The notes: generated by a model from the sequence alone, not told the origin. 64,000 nt of DNA from Trichloromonas sp034006665 (GCF_034006665.1 NZ_JAVESI010000002.1:62001-126000), one strand, 5' to 3'. Shown: positions 53,389-62,425, numbered from the stretch's first letter. Numbers and translations are program-made.

Positions 53389-54174
53389 GTGGCGTCGGTG
53401 CTGGATGATCTGATGCTGGGGCGGTATGTGCCGGGGGATTCCCCCTTGCATCGTCTCGATGCCCGGCTCAAGCTGGGCGTCCTGCCCCTTTTTGCCATCG
53501 CGAGCTTCGCCAACGACGCCCCGGCGCGGCTCGCGGCCTTGGCTTTCTGCTTGGTCACGCTCTTCATCCTTTCCGGACTGCCCTGGCGTTTTGTTTCACG
53601 GAGCCTGCGATCTTTGCGTTGGCTGCTGCTTTTTACCCTGCTGCTGCATCTTTTCCTGACCCCCGGCCGAACCCTTTTCGGCCTGGAAATGCTCTCTTAT
53701 GACGGCCTCCTGCGCGGGCTCACCGTCTCCGTTCAGCTGTTGCTGGCGATGGCCTTTTCCTCGCTGCTGACCCTGACCACCTCCGCCGAGGCGCTGGCCG
53801 CTGCCGTCGCCACCCTGTTGGCGCCGCTGGGTCGGTTCGGTCTGTCGGTTGCTGAGCCGATCCGTCTCGGGCAACTGGTGTTGCGTTTTATCCCCCTCAT
53901 GCGGGAAGAAGCGGCTCTGCAGATCGCGGTCTTTCGCAGCCGAGGCGAGGATCTTGGCCGGGGGTCCCCGGCGGCGCGGGGACGGCTGGCGGCGCGCATG
54001 CTGGCGCCCCTGATTATCGGTCTGGTCGAGCGTGCTGATGCCTTGGCCCGCGCGAGTGCGATGACCGGCTCGACGCTGGAATCCTCCCCCGCCGCGTTCG
54101 TCCCATCCCCTTGGAACGGTCCTTTGGCTGCCGGGGCTTTGCTGGCGCTGCTGCTTATCTGGGGTTTCCTCTAA
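53389..54174 (+). CDS. energy-coupling factor transporter transmembrane protein EcfT/CbiQ-like
   Basis: 261 residues from GTG 53389; a GTG at 53398 has a better placed GAGGAG and may be the real start. About five to six transmembrane helices. EcfT landmarks: DSPLHRLDARLKLGVLPLFA, LRSLRWLLLFTLLLHLF, RLGQLVLRFIPLMREEAALQ, and coupling helices with FRSRGED and ALARASAMTGS. EcfT needs EcfA ATPases and an S component, none of which are nearby. It sits between usg and truA with 3 and 26 bp gaps, so co-transcribed. Vitamin or metal substrate unknown. Confidence 0.78.
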   Translation: MASVLDDLMLGRYVPGDSPLHRLDARLKLGVLPLFAIASFANDAPARLAALAFCLVTLFILSGLPWRFVSRSLRSLRWLLLFTLLLHLFLTPGRTLFGLEMLSYDGLLRGLTVSVQLLLAMAFSSLLTLTTSAEALAAAVATLLAPLGRFGLSVAEPIRLGQLVLRFIPLMREEAALQIAVFRSRGEDLGRGSPAARGRLAARMLAPLIIGLVERADALARASAMTGSTLESSPAAFVPSPWNGPLAAGALLALLLIWGFL

Positions 54175-54200
54175 TCCCTTTTCTTCACGGCTGAATTCCG

Positions 54201-54938
54201 ATGAAAACCATCCGTTTGACCATCGAATATGACGGCACCGCTTATGTCGGCTGGCAGATCCAGGCCAACGGCACGGCCGTGCAGCAGGTGCTGGAAGAAG
54301 CCCTGGCGAAGGTGCTTGGCCATACCGTGCGCCTCACTTCGTCGGGGCGCACCGATGCCGGGGTCCATGCCCGGGGGATGGTGGCCCATTTTCGTACCGA
54401 GCGCGAACTGCCGATGAGCGCCTATCGCGAAGGACTGAACTGCCTGCTGCCACCGGATATCGCCGTGTGCGCGGCGGTCGAGGCAGCGGGCGGGTTTCAC
54501 GCCCGTTTCGACGCCCGGGGCAAATGGTATCGCTACACCCTGCACACTGCGTCGGTACGTTCCCCCCTGGCGGCGCGATATGCCTGGCATGTGCCCCGCC
54601 CCCTCGACGAGGAGCGCATGCGTCAGGGGGCGGAACTGCTGGTGGGGCGCCACGACTTCGCCGCTTTTCGCACTTCGGGTTGCGATGCCGTGACCACGGT
54701 GCGGGAAATGCGTTCGGTGGAGCTCGTGCGGGATGGCGAGCTGTTGCATATCGACGTCCGGGGGACCGCCTTTCTCCGTAACATGGTGCGGATCATGGCC
54801 GGCACCCTGGTGGAAATCGGCTGGGGCAAGATGGATCTCGATGAGCTTGCCGGGGTGCTGCGTGCGGAACCGGGGTTGCGCGCGGGGCGCACCGCTCCGC
54901 CGCAGGGGCTCTGCCTGATGGAAGTGCGTTACGAATGA
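54201..54938 (+). CDS. truA: tRNA pseudouridine(38-40) synthase
   Basis: 245 residues. Catalytic motif SSGRTDAGVHARG with Asp at 52; also IEYDGTAYVGWQIQANG at the start, FHARFDARGKWYRYTLHT and FLRNMVRIMAGTLVEIG near the C-terminus. Isomerises uridines 38-40 in the anticodon arm of many tRNAs. The usg-truA neighbourhood is shared with E. coli, here with an ecfT gene between. Confidence 0.95.
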   Translation: MKTIRLTIEYDGTAYVGWQIQANGTAVQQVLEEALAKVLGHTVRLTSSGRTDAGVHARGMVAHFRTERELPMSAYREGLNCLLPPDIAVCAAVEAAGGFHARFDARGKWYRYTLHTASVRSPLAARYAWHVPRPLDEERMRQGAELLVGRHDFAAFRTSGCDAVTTVREMRSVELVRDGELLHIDVRGTAFLRNMVRIMAGTLVEIGWGKMDLDELAGVLRAEPGLRAGRTAPPQGLCLMEVRYE

Positions 54939-54996
54939 CGGGGTCATGAACGCCCCTTTTTTTGTGCGGGATATGAGGTCTTCGAACCGGTAGGAA

Positions 54997-55749
54997 TCAG
55001 CTTCGCGATGCCGAAGGCTTGAGGGTCTCCGGTAAATCGAGTTCGGTGCGATCCAGTTCGTTGCGGATCCGTTCTTCCTCGACGCCGATGGTCTTGAACA
55101 GGCCGTTCACCGTCTGTTGGGTGACATAGTCGACGAGATCGACTTGCGGTTCGTCGAAGGTCGGCGGCGCAGCCGGATCGACTTCCCGCACTTTCTGTTG
55201 GGCGTGGAGCGCGGTCAGAAGTTGCCCGTACTGGGCGAGGCCGTTATTTTTCGTCAGGGACTCCATGACCACCGGGGCCAGGGTTTCCTTGAGCTTGCTT
55301 TCGGTCTGCTCTTTCAGATAGTCGGTGGCGGCGGTTTTTCCCGCGTCGAGCAGGCCCCGCGCCCGAATGGTATTGATCTGGTCGAGGGTGGAGAGAAGGA
55401 TTGGGACGGCGCCGGGTACGGCGGTTTCCGCCGCCCGGTTCATGGCCAGCAACAGCGGGTTGACATCGGGCTTGGCCTGGATATCGCGAATCAGACCGAG
55501 GGCGAGATTTACCGGCGGCGGCAAGAGGATGCGAACCAGCGGGTTGTCCAGGTATCCGCCGGGGCCGGCCAGTTCGTTTGCCGCTAGCCGGATGCCCTGA
55601 CCCAGTCCTTTGACCAGCTGCCTGGCCAGGTTGTTCCGGAACGTGTCTTCGGCAAAATGGGAAATCCCCGATTTCATCCGGTCGAGGGGATCGCCGCCGC
55701 AGGAAGTGAGCAGGGTCAGGGCGAGGAGGCAGGCGACGAGGGCACGCAT
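54997..55749 (-). CDS. DUF4197 lipoprotein
   Basis: 250 residues from ATG 55749; a longer frame to 55932 adds low-complexity sequence. Lipobox LTSC (lipidated Cys about 17). The mature part matches the DUF4197 pattern: DNPLVRILLPPPVNLALGLI, LLAMNRAAETAVPGAVPILL, ARGLLDAGKTAATDYLKEQT, ESKLKETLAPVVMES, DYVTQQTVNGLFKTIGVEEE and RIRN. Helical periplasmic protein of unknown function. 183 bp downstream of the EF-hand gene on the same strand. Confidence 0.8.
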   Translation of the reverse strand: MRALVACLLALTLLTSCGGDPLDRMKSGISHFAEDTFRNNLARQLVKGLGQGIRLAANELAGPGGYLDNPLVRILLPPPVNLALGLIRDIQAKPDVNPLLLAMNRAAETAVPGAVPILLSTLDQINTIRARGLLDAGKTAATDYLKEQTESKLKETLAPVVMESLTKNNGLAQYGQLLTALHAQQKVREVDPAAPPTFDEPQVDLVDYVTQQTVNGLFKTIGVEEERIRNELDRTELDLPETLKPSASRS

Positions 55750-55932
55750 GATGGAGACTCCGAAAGCGAGAGGGTGGGGATTTTCGACGGCGGGGATTCT
55801 AGCACTGCTTACGGCAAAAGAGGAGAGGGATTTCCGGAGTTCGCGTCTGGGGGTTCTGGGGGGCGTTGGGTTCCCCCCCCAGTCGCGTTGACAAGGCGAG
55901 GCGACTGGGGGGAAGAGCCGGCGTTTGGGCAT

Positions 55933-56583
55933 TCAGGAAATGACGTTTAGTCGGGAAAAGATGTTTTGTTGATTTCCGCTGTCGCTGCCCGTCAAGGTGT
56001 CGAGCAGGCTCTGCATCGGATCTTCCATGTTCATGCCGTAGGCGGCCGTGGCCTGCTCCATGGGCGGTGGCGACGCGAGGTCTTGCATGAGACCGGGCCA
56101 TTCGTCCTCGTCGAGAGAACCGCTGGCGTCGGCATCGTAGTTCGCCAGGGTTTCTTCCCCGTCGAGGCTGGAGCTGGTCAGATCTGCTATTTTATCCAGC
56201 AGGGTGGTCAGTTCGGTTTCGTCGATGCTGCTGTCGCCGCTACTATCCACCGCGCTGAACATTTCGTAGGCACCCATGGCCTGGCCCACGGGCGGCGGCG
56301 GTGGCCGGAAACCACTTTCTTCCATCAGACTCTTGAGTTCCTGTTGGTCGAGTACGCCGTCGCTGTTGGCGTCGAAGGTGGTGAGCGCCTCTTCGGCGTC
56401 GATGGTCGTGCCCGATTTTTCCGCCATTTTTTCCAGCAGGCCGGACAGCTCGGTCTGATCGACGCCGCCGTCGGCGTTGCTGTCCACCTTGTTGAAAAAC
56501 TCTTTCGGGTCGGGCCGTTGTTTCGCGCTTTGCAGCGCCGTGAGACTCTGGTAACCGCTGGTTCCGCTGATGCCACCGATCAT
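55933..56583 (-). CDS. four-EF-hand calcium-binding protein
   Basis: 216 residues from ATG 56583, with AGGAGG 6 bp upstream; TTG 56589 is an alternative. Four canonical 12-residue EF loops at about 34-45 (DSNADGGVDQTE), 71-82 (DANSDGVLDQQE), 113-124 (DSSGDSSIDETE) and 150-161 (DADASGSLDEDE), in two pairs split by a Pro-rich linker (FRPPPPPVGQ). No signal peptide is visible, so either cytoplasmic or exported without cleavage; the Gly/Ser-rich N-terminus (MIGGISGTSGYQSL) resembles other bacterial EF-hand proteins exported by unknown means. Calcium binding is secure by motif; role unknown. Confidence 0.85.
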   Translation of the reverse strand: MIGGISGTSGYQSLTALQSAKQRPDPKEFFNKVDSNADGGVDQTELSGLLEKMAEKSGTTIDAEEALTTFDANSDGVLDQQELKSLMEESGFRPPPPPVGQAMGAYEMFSAVDSSGDSSIDETELTTLLDKIADLTSSSLDGEETLANYDADASGSLDEDEWPGLMQDLASPPPMEQATAAYGMNMEDPMQSLLDTLTGSDSGNQQNIFSRLNVIS

Positions 56584-56658
56584 GGTCAACCTCCTGGTCG
56601 TGAGTTCGAAGACCGTTGCCTTCCCTGACAGGCTTTTCGGCTGTTCGGAAAAATGGAT

Positions 56659-56931
56659 TTATTGGAGTCGGGTTGAAAAATCGTAACGGTTTGTAACGCA
56701 GGACCGGGCCGCTTCAATCCAGGTAATCAAGATGGAGATTTTCGCGACCTTGGCAACCACGCCCATGGCGGCTTCCAGCGCCAGTTCCGCCTGCGAAATG
56801 TCGGTGGCGACGCTGATCTGGCCAGCGTCGCGGTTGTTGAGCTTTTCAGTAAACCACTGGCTCTGCCGGTGTGTTTTTGGTTGGTGGCAAAACCTATTTT
56901 GATTGGTGTCAATCTCCAGCCAAGGGGCCAA
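56659..56931 (-). CDS. small hypothetical ORF, possibly a gene remnant
   Basis: 90 residues in a 440-bp stretch (56584-57023) otherwise without genes. The middle (ISVATDISQAELALEAAMGV) has the codon pattern of real coding sequence and an amphipathic helix, but the N-terminus is weak, no good ribosome-binding site precedes it, and the C-terminus looks random. It may be a decayed fragment, or not coding. No family recognised. Confidence 0.25.
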   Translation of the reverse strand: MAPWLEIDTNQNRFCHQPKTHRQSQWFTEKLNNRDAGQISVATDISQAELALEAAMGVVAKVAKISILITWIEAARSCVTNRYDFSTRLQ

Positions 56932-56941
56932 TGAAGGGTCT

Positions 56942-56960
56942 CCCCCTTTGAAAAAGGGGG
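56942..56960. terminator. hairpin behind the MacB permease gene
   Basis: Perfect CCCCCTTT-GAA-AAAGGGGG stem, 64 bp past the minus-strand permease stop. Probably a terminator or short palindromic repeat; no long T-run follows. Confidence 0.4.
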
Positions 56961-57023
56961 AACACAGGTGGCAAGCGGAAGATCAGGGTGGAATGACGGG
57001 CTGGTTGAACGGCGTCAATCCGT

Positions 57024-58229
57024 TCATTCGTGGCGCAAGGCGTCGATGGGATCGAGGCTGGCGGCGCGCCGGGCCGGGAAGTAGCCGAAGATGATGCCGA
57101 CGGCGGCGGAGAAGAGGAAAGCGACGAACATGATGCCGCCGTTGAAGACGAAGGGAATGTTGAGGATCCGGGTCAACGTGACCGACCCGGCGATGGCGGT
57201 CAGGATGCCGATGAGGCCGCCCAAAGAGGAGAGGACCACCGCTTCCACCAAGAACTGCATCAGCACTTCCCGTTCCAAGGCGCCGATGGCCAGGCGGATG
57301 CCAATCTCCCGGGTGCGTTCGGTGACCGAAACCAGCATGATGTTCATGATGCCGACCCCGCCGACCAGCAGACTCACCGCCGCCACCGCGCTGAGCAGGG
57401 CGGTCAGGGTCTGGGTGGTGCTGGTGAGCATCTTGGCGATTTCCTTCATGTCCATCACCTGAAAGTCGTCGTCTTCGAGAGTGGAGACGCGGCGCCGCTT
57501 GCGCATCAGCTCGATGATGTCTTCCTTGGCTTTTTCGGTAGAAGCGCTGTCGCGAACAGAGACCTGGATCAACTTGACGTCCCGGTTGCCGGTGATTCGC
57601 CGTTGCAGGGTCCGCAGGGGGAGGACGATGATGTCGTCCTGATCCTGGCCCATGGTCGATTGCCCCTTGGCGGCCAGCAGGCCGACCACCTGGCAGGAGA
57701 TTTTACCGAGCCGGATCTTGTTGCCGATGGGGTCCGTGGTGTCGAACAGCTCCTTACGCACGGTTTCGCCGATTACGCACACCGCCTTGCCCGCCCGCAG
57801 TTCGGTGTCGGCGAATTCCCGACCCGTATGGAGCTTCCAGTTGCGCACCTGAAAATAGGGATTGGTGGTGCCGGTGGCCTGGGTCGACCAGTTCTTGTGG
57901 CCGAAGACGGCGGTCACGGCGCTGGAGTCGGCCGGGGCCACGGCGGCGACGTTGGGGATTGCGGCGGCGATGGCGACGGCGTCGTCCAGATCGAAGGGCG
58001 CGGCGGCGGATTCGGTGCCCGGTCCCATCCGCTGGCCGGGGGTGACCATCAGCAGATTGCTGCCGAGGCTGGCGATCTGTTCGCGCACCTGGGCGGTGGC
58101 GCCGCCGCCGAGGGTGACCATGACGATGACCGCCGCCACGCCGATGATGATTCCCAGCATCGTTAGCAACGAGCGCAGGACGTTGCGGCGGATTTCCCGG
58201 ATGGCCAGCAGCAGGGTGTTCCACATCAT
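57024..58229 (-). CDS. MacB-type ABC transporter permease
   Basis: 401 residues, four transmembrane helices: one N-terminal (LRSLLTMLGIIIGVAAVIVM), then a large periplasmic domain (about 45-275), then three C-terminal helices (ALLSAVAAVSLLVGGVGIMN, LIGILTAIAGSVTLTRIL and MFVAFLFSAAVGIIFGYFPA). SVTERTREIGIRLAIGA and PARRAASLDPIDALRHE are typical of MacB/FtsX permeases. The ATPase is a separate gene here, ending at this gene's start. Exports antibiotics, peptides or lipids with MacA and a TolC-type channel. Confidence 0.9.
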   Translation of the reverse strand: MMWNTLLLAIREIRRNVLRSLLTMLGIIIGVAAVIVMVTLGGGATAQVREQIASLGSNLLMVTPGQRMGPGTESAAAPFDLDDAVAIAAAIPNVAAVAPADSSAVTAVFGHKNWSTQATGTTNPYFQVRNWKLHTGREFADTELRAGKAVCVIGETVRKELFDTTDPIGNKIRLGKISCQVVGLLAAKGQSTMGQDQDDIIVLPLRTLQRRITGNRDVKLIQVSVRDSASTEKAKEDIIELMRKRRRVSTLEDDDFQVMDMKEIAKMLTSTTQTLTALLSAVAAVSLLVGGVGIMNIMLVSVTERTREIGIRLAIGALEREVLMQFLVEAVVLSSLGGLIGILTAIAGSVTLTRILNIPFVFNGGIMFVAFLFSAAVGIIFGYFPARRAASLDPIDALRHE

Positions 58230-58948
58230 CAGACGTTCCTCCCGTTGCTTTGCGCCAGGCCGTCGCGAAAACGGATGGTGCGCGAGGCGAAGTCGGCCAT
58301 ATCCGGTTCGTGGGTGACCATGACGATGGTGATGCCTTTGTCCCGGTTCAAGGCGGTGAGCAGTTCCATGATTTCGATGCCGCGCGCCGAGTCGAGGTTG
58401 CCGGTCGGTTCATCGGCCAGCAGGACCTTGGGATCGGTGACGATGGCGCGGGCAATGGCCACCCGTTGCTGCTGCCCTCCGGAGAGCTCACTCGGCGTGT
58501 GGCCGGCCCAGCCGCCGAGTCCCACTGTTTCCAGCGCCCGCATCGCCCTAGCGTGCCGCTGCTGGGCCGGCATACCCCGGTACACCAAGGGCAGTTCCAC
58601 GTTTTCCAGGGCCGAGGTGCGGTTGAGCAAGTTGAACCCCTGAAAGACGAAGCCGAGATAGTGCCGTCGCAGCAGCGCCCTCCGGTTGCGCGGCAGCGCC
58701 CCGACCTCGACTCCCTCGAAGAGATAGCAGCCCGAGGTTGGCGTGTCGAGGCAGCCGAGAATGTTCATGCAGGTCGATTTTCCGGAACCGCTGGGGCCCA
58801 TAACGGCGACGAAGTCACCCCGCTCGATGCGCAGATCGATGCCGCGCAGGGCCTGCATGCTGGCCTGCCCCTGGCCGTAGGTTTTGACCACCCCCTGCAG
58901 TTCGATCAACGGCGGCGGGGCGGCTGTTGGTGAGGATGGGGTTTTCAT
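58229..58948 (-). CDS. MacB/LolD-type ABC transporter ATPase
   Basis: 239 residues. Walker A GPSGSGKST, Q-loop FVFQGFNLLNRTSALENVEL, signature LSGGQQQRVAIARAIV, Walker B VLLADEPTGNLDS and H-loop VMVTHEP. Close in pattern to LolD/MacB N-terminal ATPase. Overlaps the adaptor gene upstream by 4 bp and abuts the permease gene, so the three are translationally linked. Confidence 0.92.
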   Translation of the reverse strand: MKTPSSPTAAPPPLIELQGVVKTYGQGQASMQALRGIDLRIERGDFVAVMGPSGSGKSTCMNILGCLDTPTSGCYLFEGVEVGALPRNRRALLRRHYLGFVFQGFNLLNRTSALENVELPLVYRGMPAQQRHARAMRALETVGLGGWAGHTPSELSGGQQQRVAIARAIVTDPKVLLADEPTGNLDSARGIEIMELLTALNRDKGITIVMVTHEPDMADFASRTIRFRDGLAQSNGRNV

Positions 58949-60246
58949 GCGCCGCCTTCCTCGGCGCCGGTGATGACCGCCGTGCCCGGTTGCAGGGGGC
59001 CGTCGACGATCTCGGTTTTCAGGCCGTCGGTGAGGCCGGTCGTCACCTCGACGGCCGCCGGCTGGCCGTCACGCAGAATCCAGAGCTGTCGCCGGCCGGG
59101 GGCAGGCGCGGCCGTCGCCGGTTTTTTCTCCGGGTGGGTCGGCGGGTGGGGGAGGATTTTGCCGAGCAGGCTGTTTTTTTGTTGTGTGGTTTGGGCCGGT
59201 GCCGAGGCGGCGGGGGTGAAGCGCAGGGCAGCGTTGGGCACCAGCAGGATGTTATCCCGCTTTTCGACGGTGATGTCGGCGGTGGCGGTCATCCCCGGAC
59301 GGAGCGCCAGGTCGGCGTTGTCGACGTCGAGCACGGTTTTGTAAGTGACCACGCCGTCCTCGTTATCGGCCCCGTAGCGGACCTGGACGGCGCGAGCCGG
59401 GAAGGTCCGGGCAGGGTAGGCGTCGACGGTGAAGACGGCCTCTTGGCCCGCCTTGACCGAGCCGACGTCGGCTTCGTCCACGTCCACCTGTAGTTCCATG
59501 CGGGCGAGATCCTCGGCCAGGGTGAAGAGCACCGGCGCTTCGAGCGAGGCGGCCACGGTCTGGCCCGGCTCCACCGAACGTTCGAGGACGATGCCGTTGA
59601 TCGGCGAGACGATGGTCGATTTGCTCAGATCGGTCCGGATTTCCTCCAGGGTCGCCCGCGCCTGCGCGACCGCGGCCGTGGCGCCGGCTTCGTCGGCCAG
59701 CGCCTTGGACAGTTCGGCTTCGGCGCTGTCCAGATCCTGTGGCGCCGGTACTTTCCCACCGGACAGTTCCCGCGCCTGGCGCAGACGCTCCAGATTGCTC
59801 CGCGCGACCTTGGCCGTGGCCTGGGTTTGCAGCACTTTGGCCTTGGCCGATTCGAGGGCGGCTTCGGACTGGAGAATCTGGGTGTTCAGTTTGGTGACGT
59901 CCAGTTTGGCCAGAACCTGGCCGACCTTGACTCGATCATTGTAGTCGACAGCGACGCTGGCGACGATCCCCGAAAGTTCGCTTCCCACTTCCACTTCGTT
60001 GGTCGGGGCCAGGTTGCCGGTGGCGGTTACGGTGACGGCGAGATTGCCCTGTTCGATGGGGGCAGTCTGGTAGCGCAGGATGATCCGTTCCGTTCGCCCC
60101 GGCCAGAGAAGGGCGGCAATCGCGATGGGGATCACCAGCGCCAGCCAGAAATACCAACGCTTCCAGAACGATTTGGAAGCGGCGCCTGCGAGGCCGAGGG
60201 TTTCGCGAATCTTTTCGCCGGACGATGCTTGGCTTGTATTTTTCAA
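58945..60246 (-). CDS. MacA-type periplasmic adaptor (HlyD family)
   Basis: 433 residues from TTG 60246, which has AGGAGG 6 bp upstream and overlaps the previous stop (TTGA); upstream open frame to 60648 is out-of-frame TolC sequence. One N-terminal transmembrane segment (YFWLALVIPIAIAALLW), lipoyl-type half motifs (VGSELSGIVASVAVDYNDRV and VSPINGIVLERSVEPGQTV), a long helical hairpin (about 110-190) and beta-barrel RPGMTATADITVEKRDN. A Pro-rich insert (about 350-375) is unusual. Links the inner-membrane pump to the outer-membrane channel. Confidence 0.9.
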   Translation of the reverse strand: MKNTSQASSGEKIRETLGLAGAASKSFWKRWYFWLALVIPIAIAALLWPGRTERIILRYQTAPIEQGNLAVTVTATGNLAPTNEVEVGSELSGIVASVAVDYNDRVKVGQVLAKLDVTKLNTQILQSEAALESAKAKVLQTQATAKVARSNLERLRQARELSGGKVPAPQDLDSAEAELSKALADEAGATAAVAQARATLEEIRTDLSKSTIVSPINGIVLERSVEPGQTVAASLEAPVLFTLAEDLARMELQVDVDEADVGSVKAGQEAVFTVDAYPARTFPARAVQVRYGADNEDGVVTYKTVLDVDNADLALRPGMTATADITVEKRDNILLVPNAALRFTPAASAPAQTTQQKNSLLGKILPHPPTHPEKKPATAAPAPGRRQLWILRDGQPAAVEVTTGLTDGLKTEIVDGPLQPGTAVITGAEEGGA

Positions 60247-61679
60247 AGAGTATCCTCCTGATGAGAGGCGGCGTTTGCCGGTAATGCGTTCCAGCCGCCG
60301 CCCAGAACTTTGTACAGACGCACGAGATTGATCATGACCTGCCCTTGGCTTTCGGCCAGTTGTTGCTGCAAACTGAGCTGTGAGCGTTCGGTTTCCAGGA
60401 CGGTCAGATAGTCGATCAGCCCCGCCTGGTATTGCATGCTCGCCAGTTCCGCCGCCCGCTCGGCGGCCTGGGTCGCCAGATCGAGTAAAGCGTGGCGTTT
60501 CTGCTCGTCGGCGTAGGCGGTCAGGGCGTTTTCCACCTCCCGCAGGGCACCGAGAACCGTCGCCTGGTAGGTGAGCAGGGCCTGCTCCTGCAGTTCGCTC
60601 TGGATAGCGATGTTCTGGCGGATGCGGTCGGCGTCGAATAGGTTCCAACTGATTCCCGGCGCGATCCGCCAGGTGCGGTTGCTTGCGGTAAAGAACTTGC
60701 CGGACGACAGGGCATCCAGCCCGATGGAACCAGACAGGTTGAACTTGGGATAGAGTTCGGCCGTGGCCACCCCCACGGTGGCGGTCTGGGCGGCCAGTTC
60801 CCGCTCGGCCTTGCGGATGTCGGGGCGCTGCCGCAAGGTTTCCGCCGGCACCCCGACTGCCACTTCCGCTGGCGGGTTAGGGATGGGTCGCGTTTCGGCC
60901 AACAGATTATTCAATGAGCCGGGAGGTACGCCTAGCAGTACGGCGAGGGCGTTTTCCGCCTGTATCAGCGAGGTTTTCAGGTCGGGGAGCTGGGATCGGG
61001 TCTGCTCCAGGTTGGCGCGGGCCTGTTCTACGTCGAGGTGGCCGATCTGGCCGGCCTCGGCACGCCAGCGCACGATGGCGAAGGTTTCGCTCAGAGAGGC
61101 GAGGTTCTTTTCGACCACCTCGATCCGGGCCTGATAAGTGCGCAGATCGAGGTAGTCGAGGGCCACGTCGCCGAGCAGGGAAACCAGCACGTCGTCCAGA
61201 TCCGCCTCGCCGGATGCCACCCCAGCGTCGGCGGCTTCCACCGCACGTCGACGGCCACCGAAGAGATCCACCTCCCAACCGGCGTCGAGTCCGAGCTGAT
61301 AGAGATTGTTCAACGCTCCGGAATCGCTGGTCCGGGCGCGGCTGAAGGAACTGGTAGCGTCGACCGTCGGCGCGAGGTCGGCTTGTTTCCCGCCGCGTTC
61401 GGCGCGGGCCTGGCGCAGCCGGGATTGGGCCCGGCGCAGGTCGAGGTTGCCGGCGACCGCTTGCTTGACGAGTTCGGTCAGCAGCGGATCATCGAAGGCG
61501 CGCCACCACTCGGCCAGCGCCTCGGGATGGGCGGCCGGGGTGACGCCGTTTCCCAGCGTGGCGTGCCAGTGTTCGGGCACCTTTGATTCCGGAGCCCGGT
61601 AATCTGGCCCGACCGCCGCGCAACCGGCCAGCCAGAGCCAGGCCAGGGTCGGCAGGAAAATTCCGGTCTTTGTCGTCAT
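60243..61679 (-). CDS. NodT/OprM-type outer-membrane efflux lipoprotein (TolC superfamily)
   Basis: 478 residues. Signal peptide with lipobox LAGC (Cys about 20), then GPDYRAPESKVPEHW typical of NodT family. Two halves with coiled-coil helices: LTELVKQAVAGNLDLRRAQS, LRQARAERGGKQADLAPTVD and, in the second half, LRQRPDIRKAERELAAQTAT (family hallmark), YPKFNLSGSIG and NLFDADRIRQNIAIQ. First gene of the efflux operon; the adaptor gene overlaps its stop. Confidence 0.92.
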   Translation of the reverse strand: MTTKTGIFLPTLAWLWLAGCAAVGPDYRAPESKVPEHWHATLGNGVTPAAHPEALAEWWRAFDDPLLTELVKQAVAGNLDLRRAQSRLRQARAERGGKQADLAPTVDATSSFSRARTSDSGALNNLYQLGLDAGWEVDLFGGRRRAVEAADAGVASGEADLDDVLVSLLGDVALDYLDLRTYQARIEVVEKNLASLSETFAIVRWRAEAGQIGHLDVEQARANLEQTRSQLPDLKTSLIQAENALAVLLGVPPGSLNNLLAETRPIPNPPAEVAVGVPAETLRQRPDIRKAERELAAQTATVGVATAELYPKFNLSGSIGLDALSSGKFFTASNRTWRIAPGISWNLFDADRIRQNIAIQSELQEQALLTYQATVLGALREVENALTAYADEQKRHALLDLATQAAERAAELASMQYQAGLIDYLTVLETERSQLSLQQQLAESQGQVMINLVRLYKVLGGGWNALPANAASHQEDTL

Positions 61680-61705
61680 ATTCCGATTCCGAAAGAGCTA
61701 GCCGG

Positions 61706-62425
61706 TCAGCCTTGCCAGGCGCTGTTACCGGCGAAGAGATAACCCGCTCCTCGCACGGTCTTGAGGTAACGAGGTTCGAAGGGATCGTCGCCGAGTTTTT
61801 GGCGGATGCGCGAAACGTAAATATCGATGGAGCGGTCGTAACCGTTGTATTCGGCGTTGTAGAGAAACCTGTGAATGGCGTCGCGGCTGACTATCTTGCC
61901 GGCATGGCCGGCGAGATAGTGGAGGAGATCGAATTCCCGGGAAGTGAAGCAGACCGTTTTCCCTTCGAGTTTCACCTCCCGGCGGCCGGCGTCGATGGCT
62001 AGGGCGCCCTGAACGATGGCGCGGCCGTTGCCTCCTTCGGTCAGCTTCTTCCGGCGCAGCAGGGCACGCACCCGCGCCAGGAACAGGGGGGGATTCACCG
62101 GTTTGCAGAGGAAATCGTCGGCGCCCAGTTCCAGGCCGAGAATCTGAAACATCTCGTCCTCGCAGGTGGCCAACAACATGATCGGTCCCCGGAACCGGGA
62201 GCGCGTCTCGTGACAGAGGGTGATGCCATCCAGCGGCGGAACCCGGACATCCAGCAGCAGCATCACCCAGTTTTCGTCGCCAAGGGCCTCGGCGCGAAAC
62301 TCTCTTAACGACGAGCAGGCGATGGCGAAGCCGTCTTCACGCAGGCAGGCCGTGAGCGAAGCGATCGACTCAGCGTCTTCCGTCAGCAGCAAAATCGATT
62401 TTTCCGATAGCGTTTTTTCCGTCAT
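61706..62425 (-). CDS. OmpR/PhoB-family response regulator, orphan
   Basis: 239 residues from ATG 62425; the longer frame to 62467 is less likely. Receiver 1-120 with acidic pair (LLLTEDAES), phospho-acceptor Asp in MLLLDVRVPPLDG and switch Lys in FLCKPVNPP. C-terminal winged helix: TSREFDLLHYLAGHAGKIVS, DRSIDIYVSRIRQKLGDD and LKTVRGAGYLF. No histidine kinase adjoins it. It lies 27 bp upstream of the efflux operon on the same strand, so it probably reads through into and controls tolC-macA-macB. Confidence 0.88.
   Translation of the reverse strand: MTEKTLSEKSILLLTEDAESIASLTACLREDGFAIACSSLREFRAEALGDENWVMLLLDVRVPPLDGITLCHETRSRFRGPIMLLATCEDEMFQILGLELGADDFLCKPVNPPLFLARVRALLRRKKLTEGGNGRAIVQGALAIDAGRREVKLEGKTVCFTSREFDLLHYLAGHAGKIVSRDAIHRFLYNAEYNGYDRSIDIYVSRIRQKLGDDPFEPRYLKTVRGAGYLFAGNSAWQG

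Noticed and set aside
56942..56960. CCCCCTTTGAAAAAGGGGG as a mobile-element end
   Set aside because: Only one copy is seen in the window and no target duplication; kept as a hairpin only.
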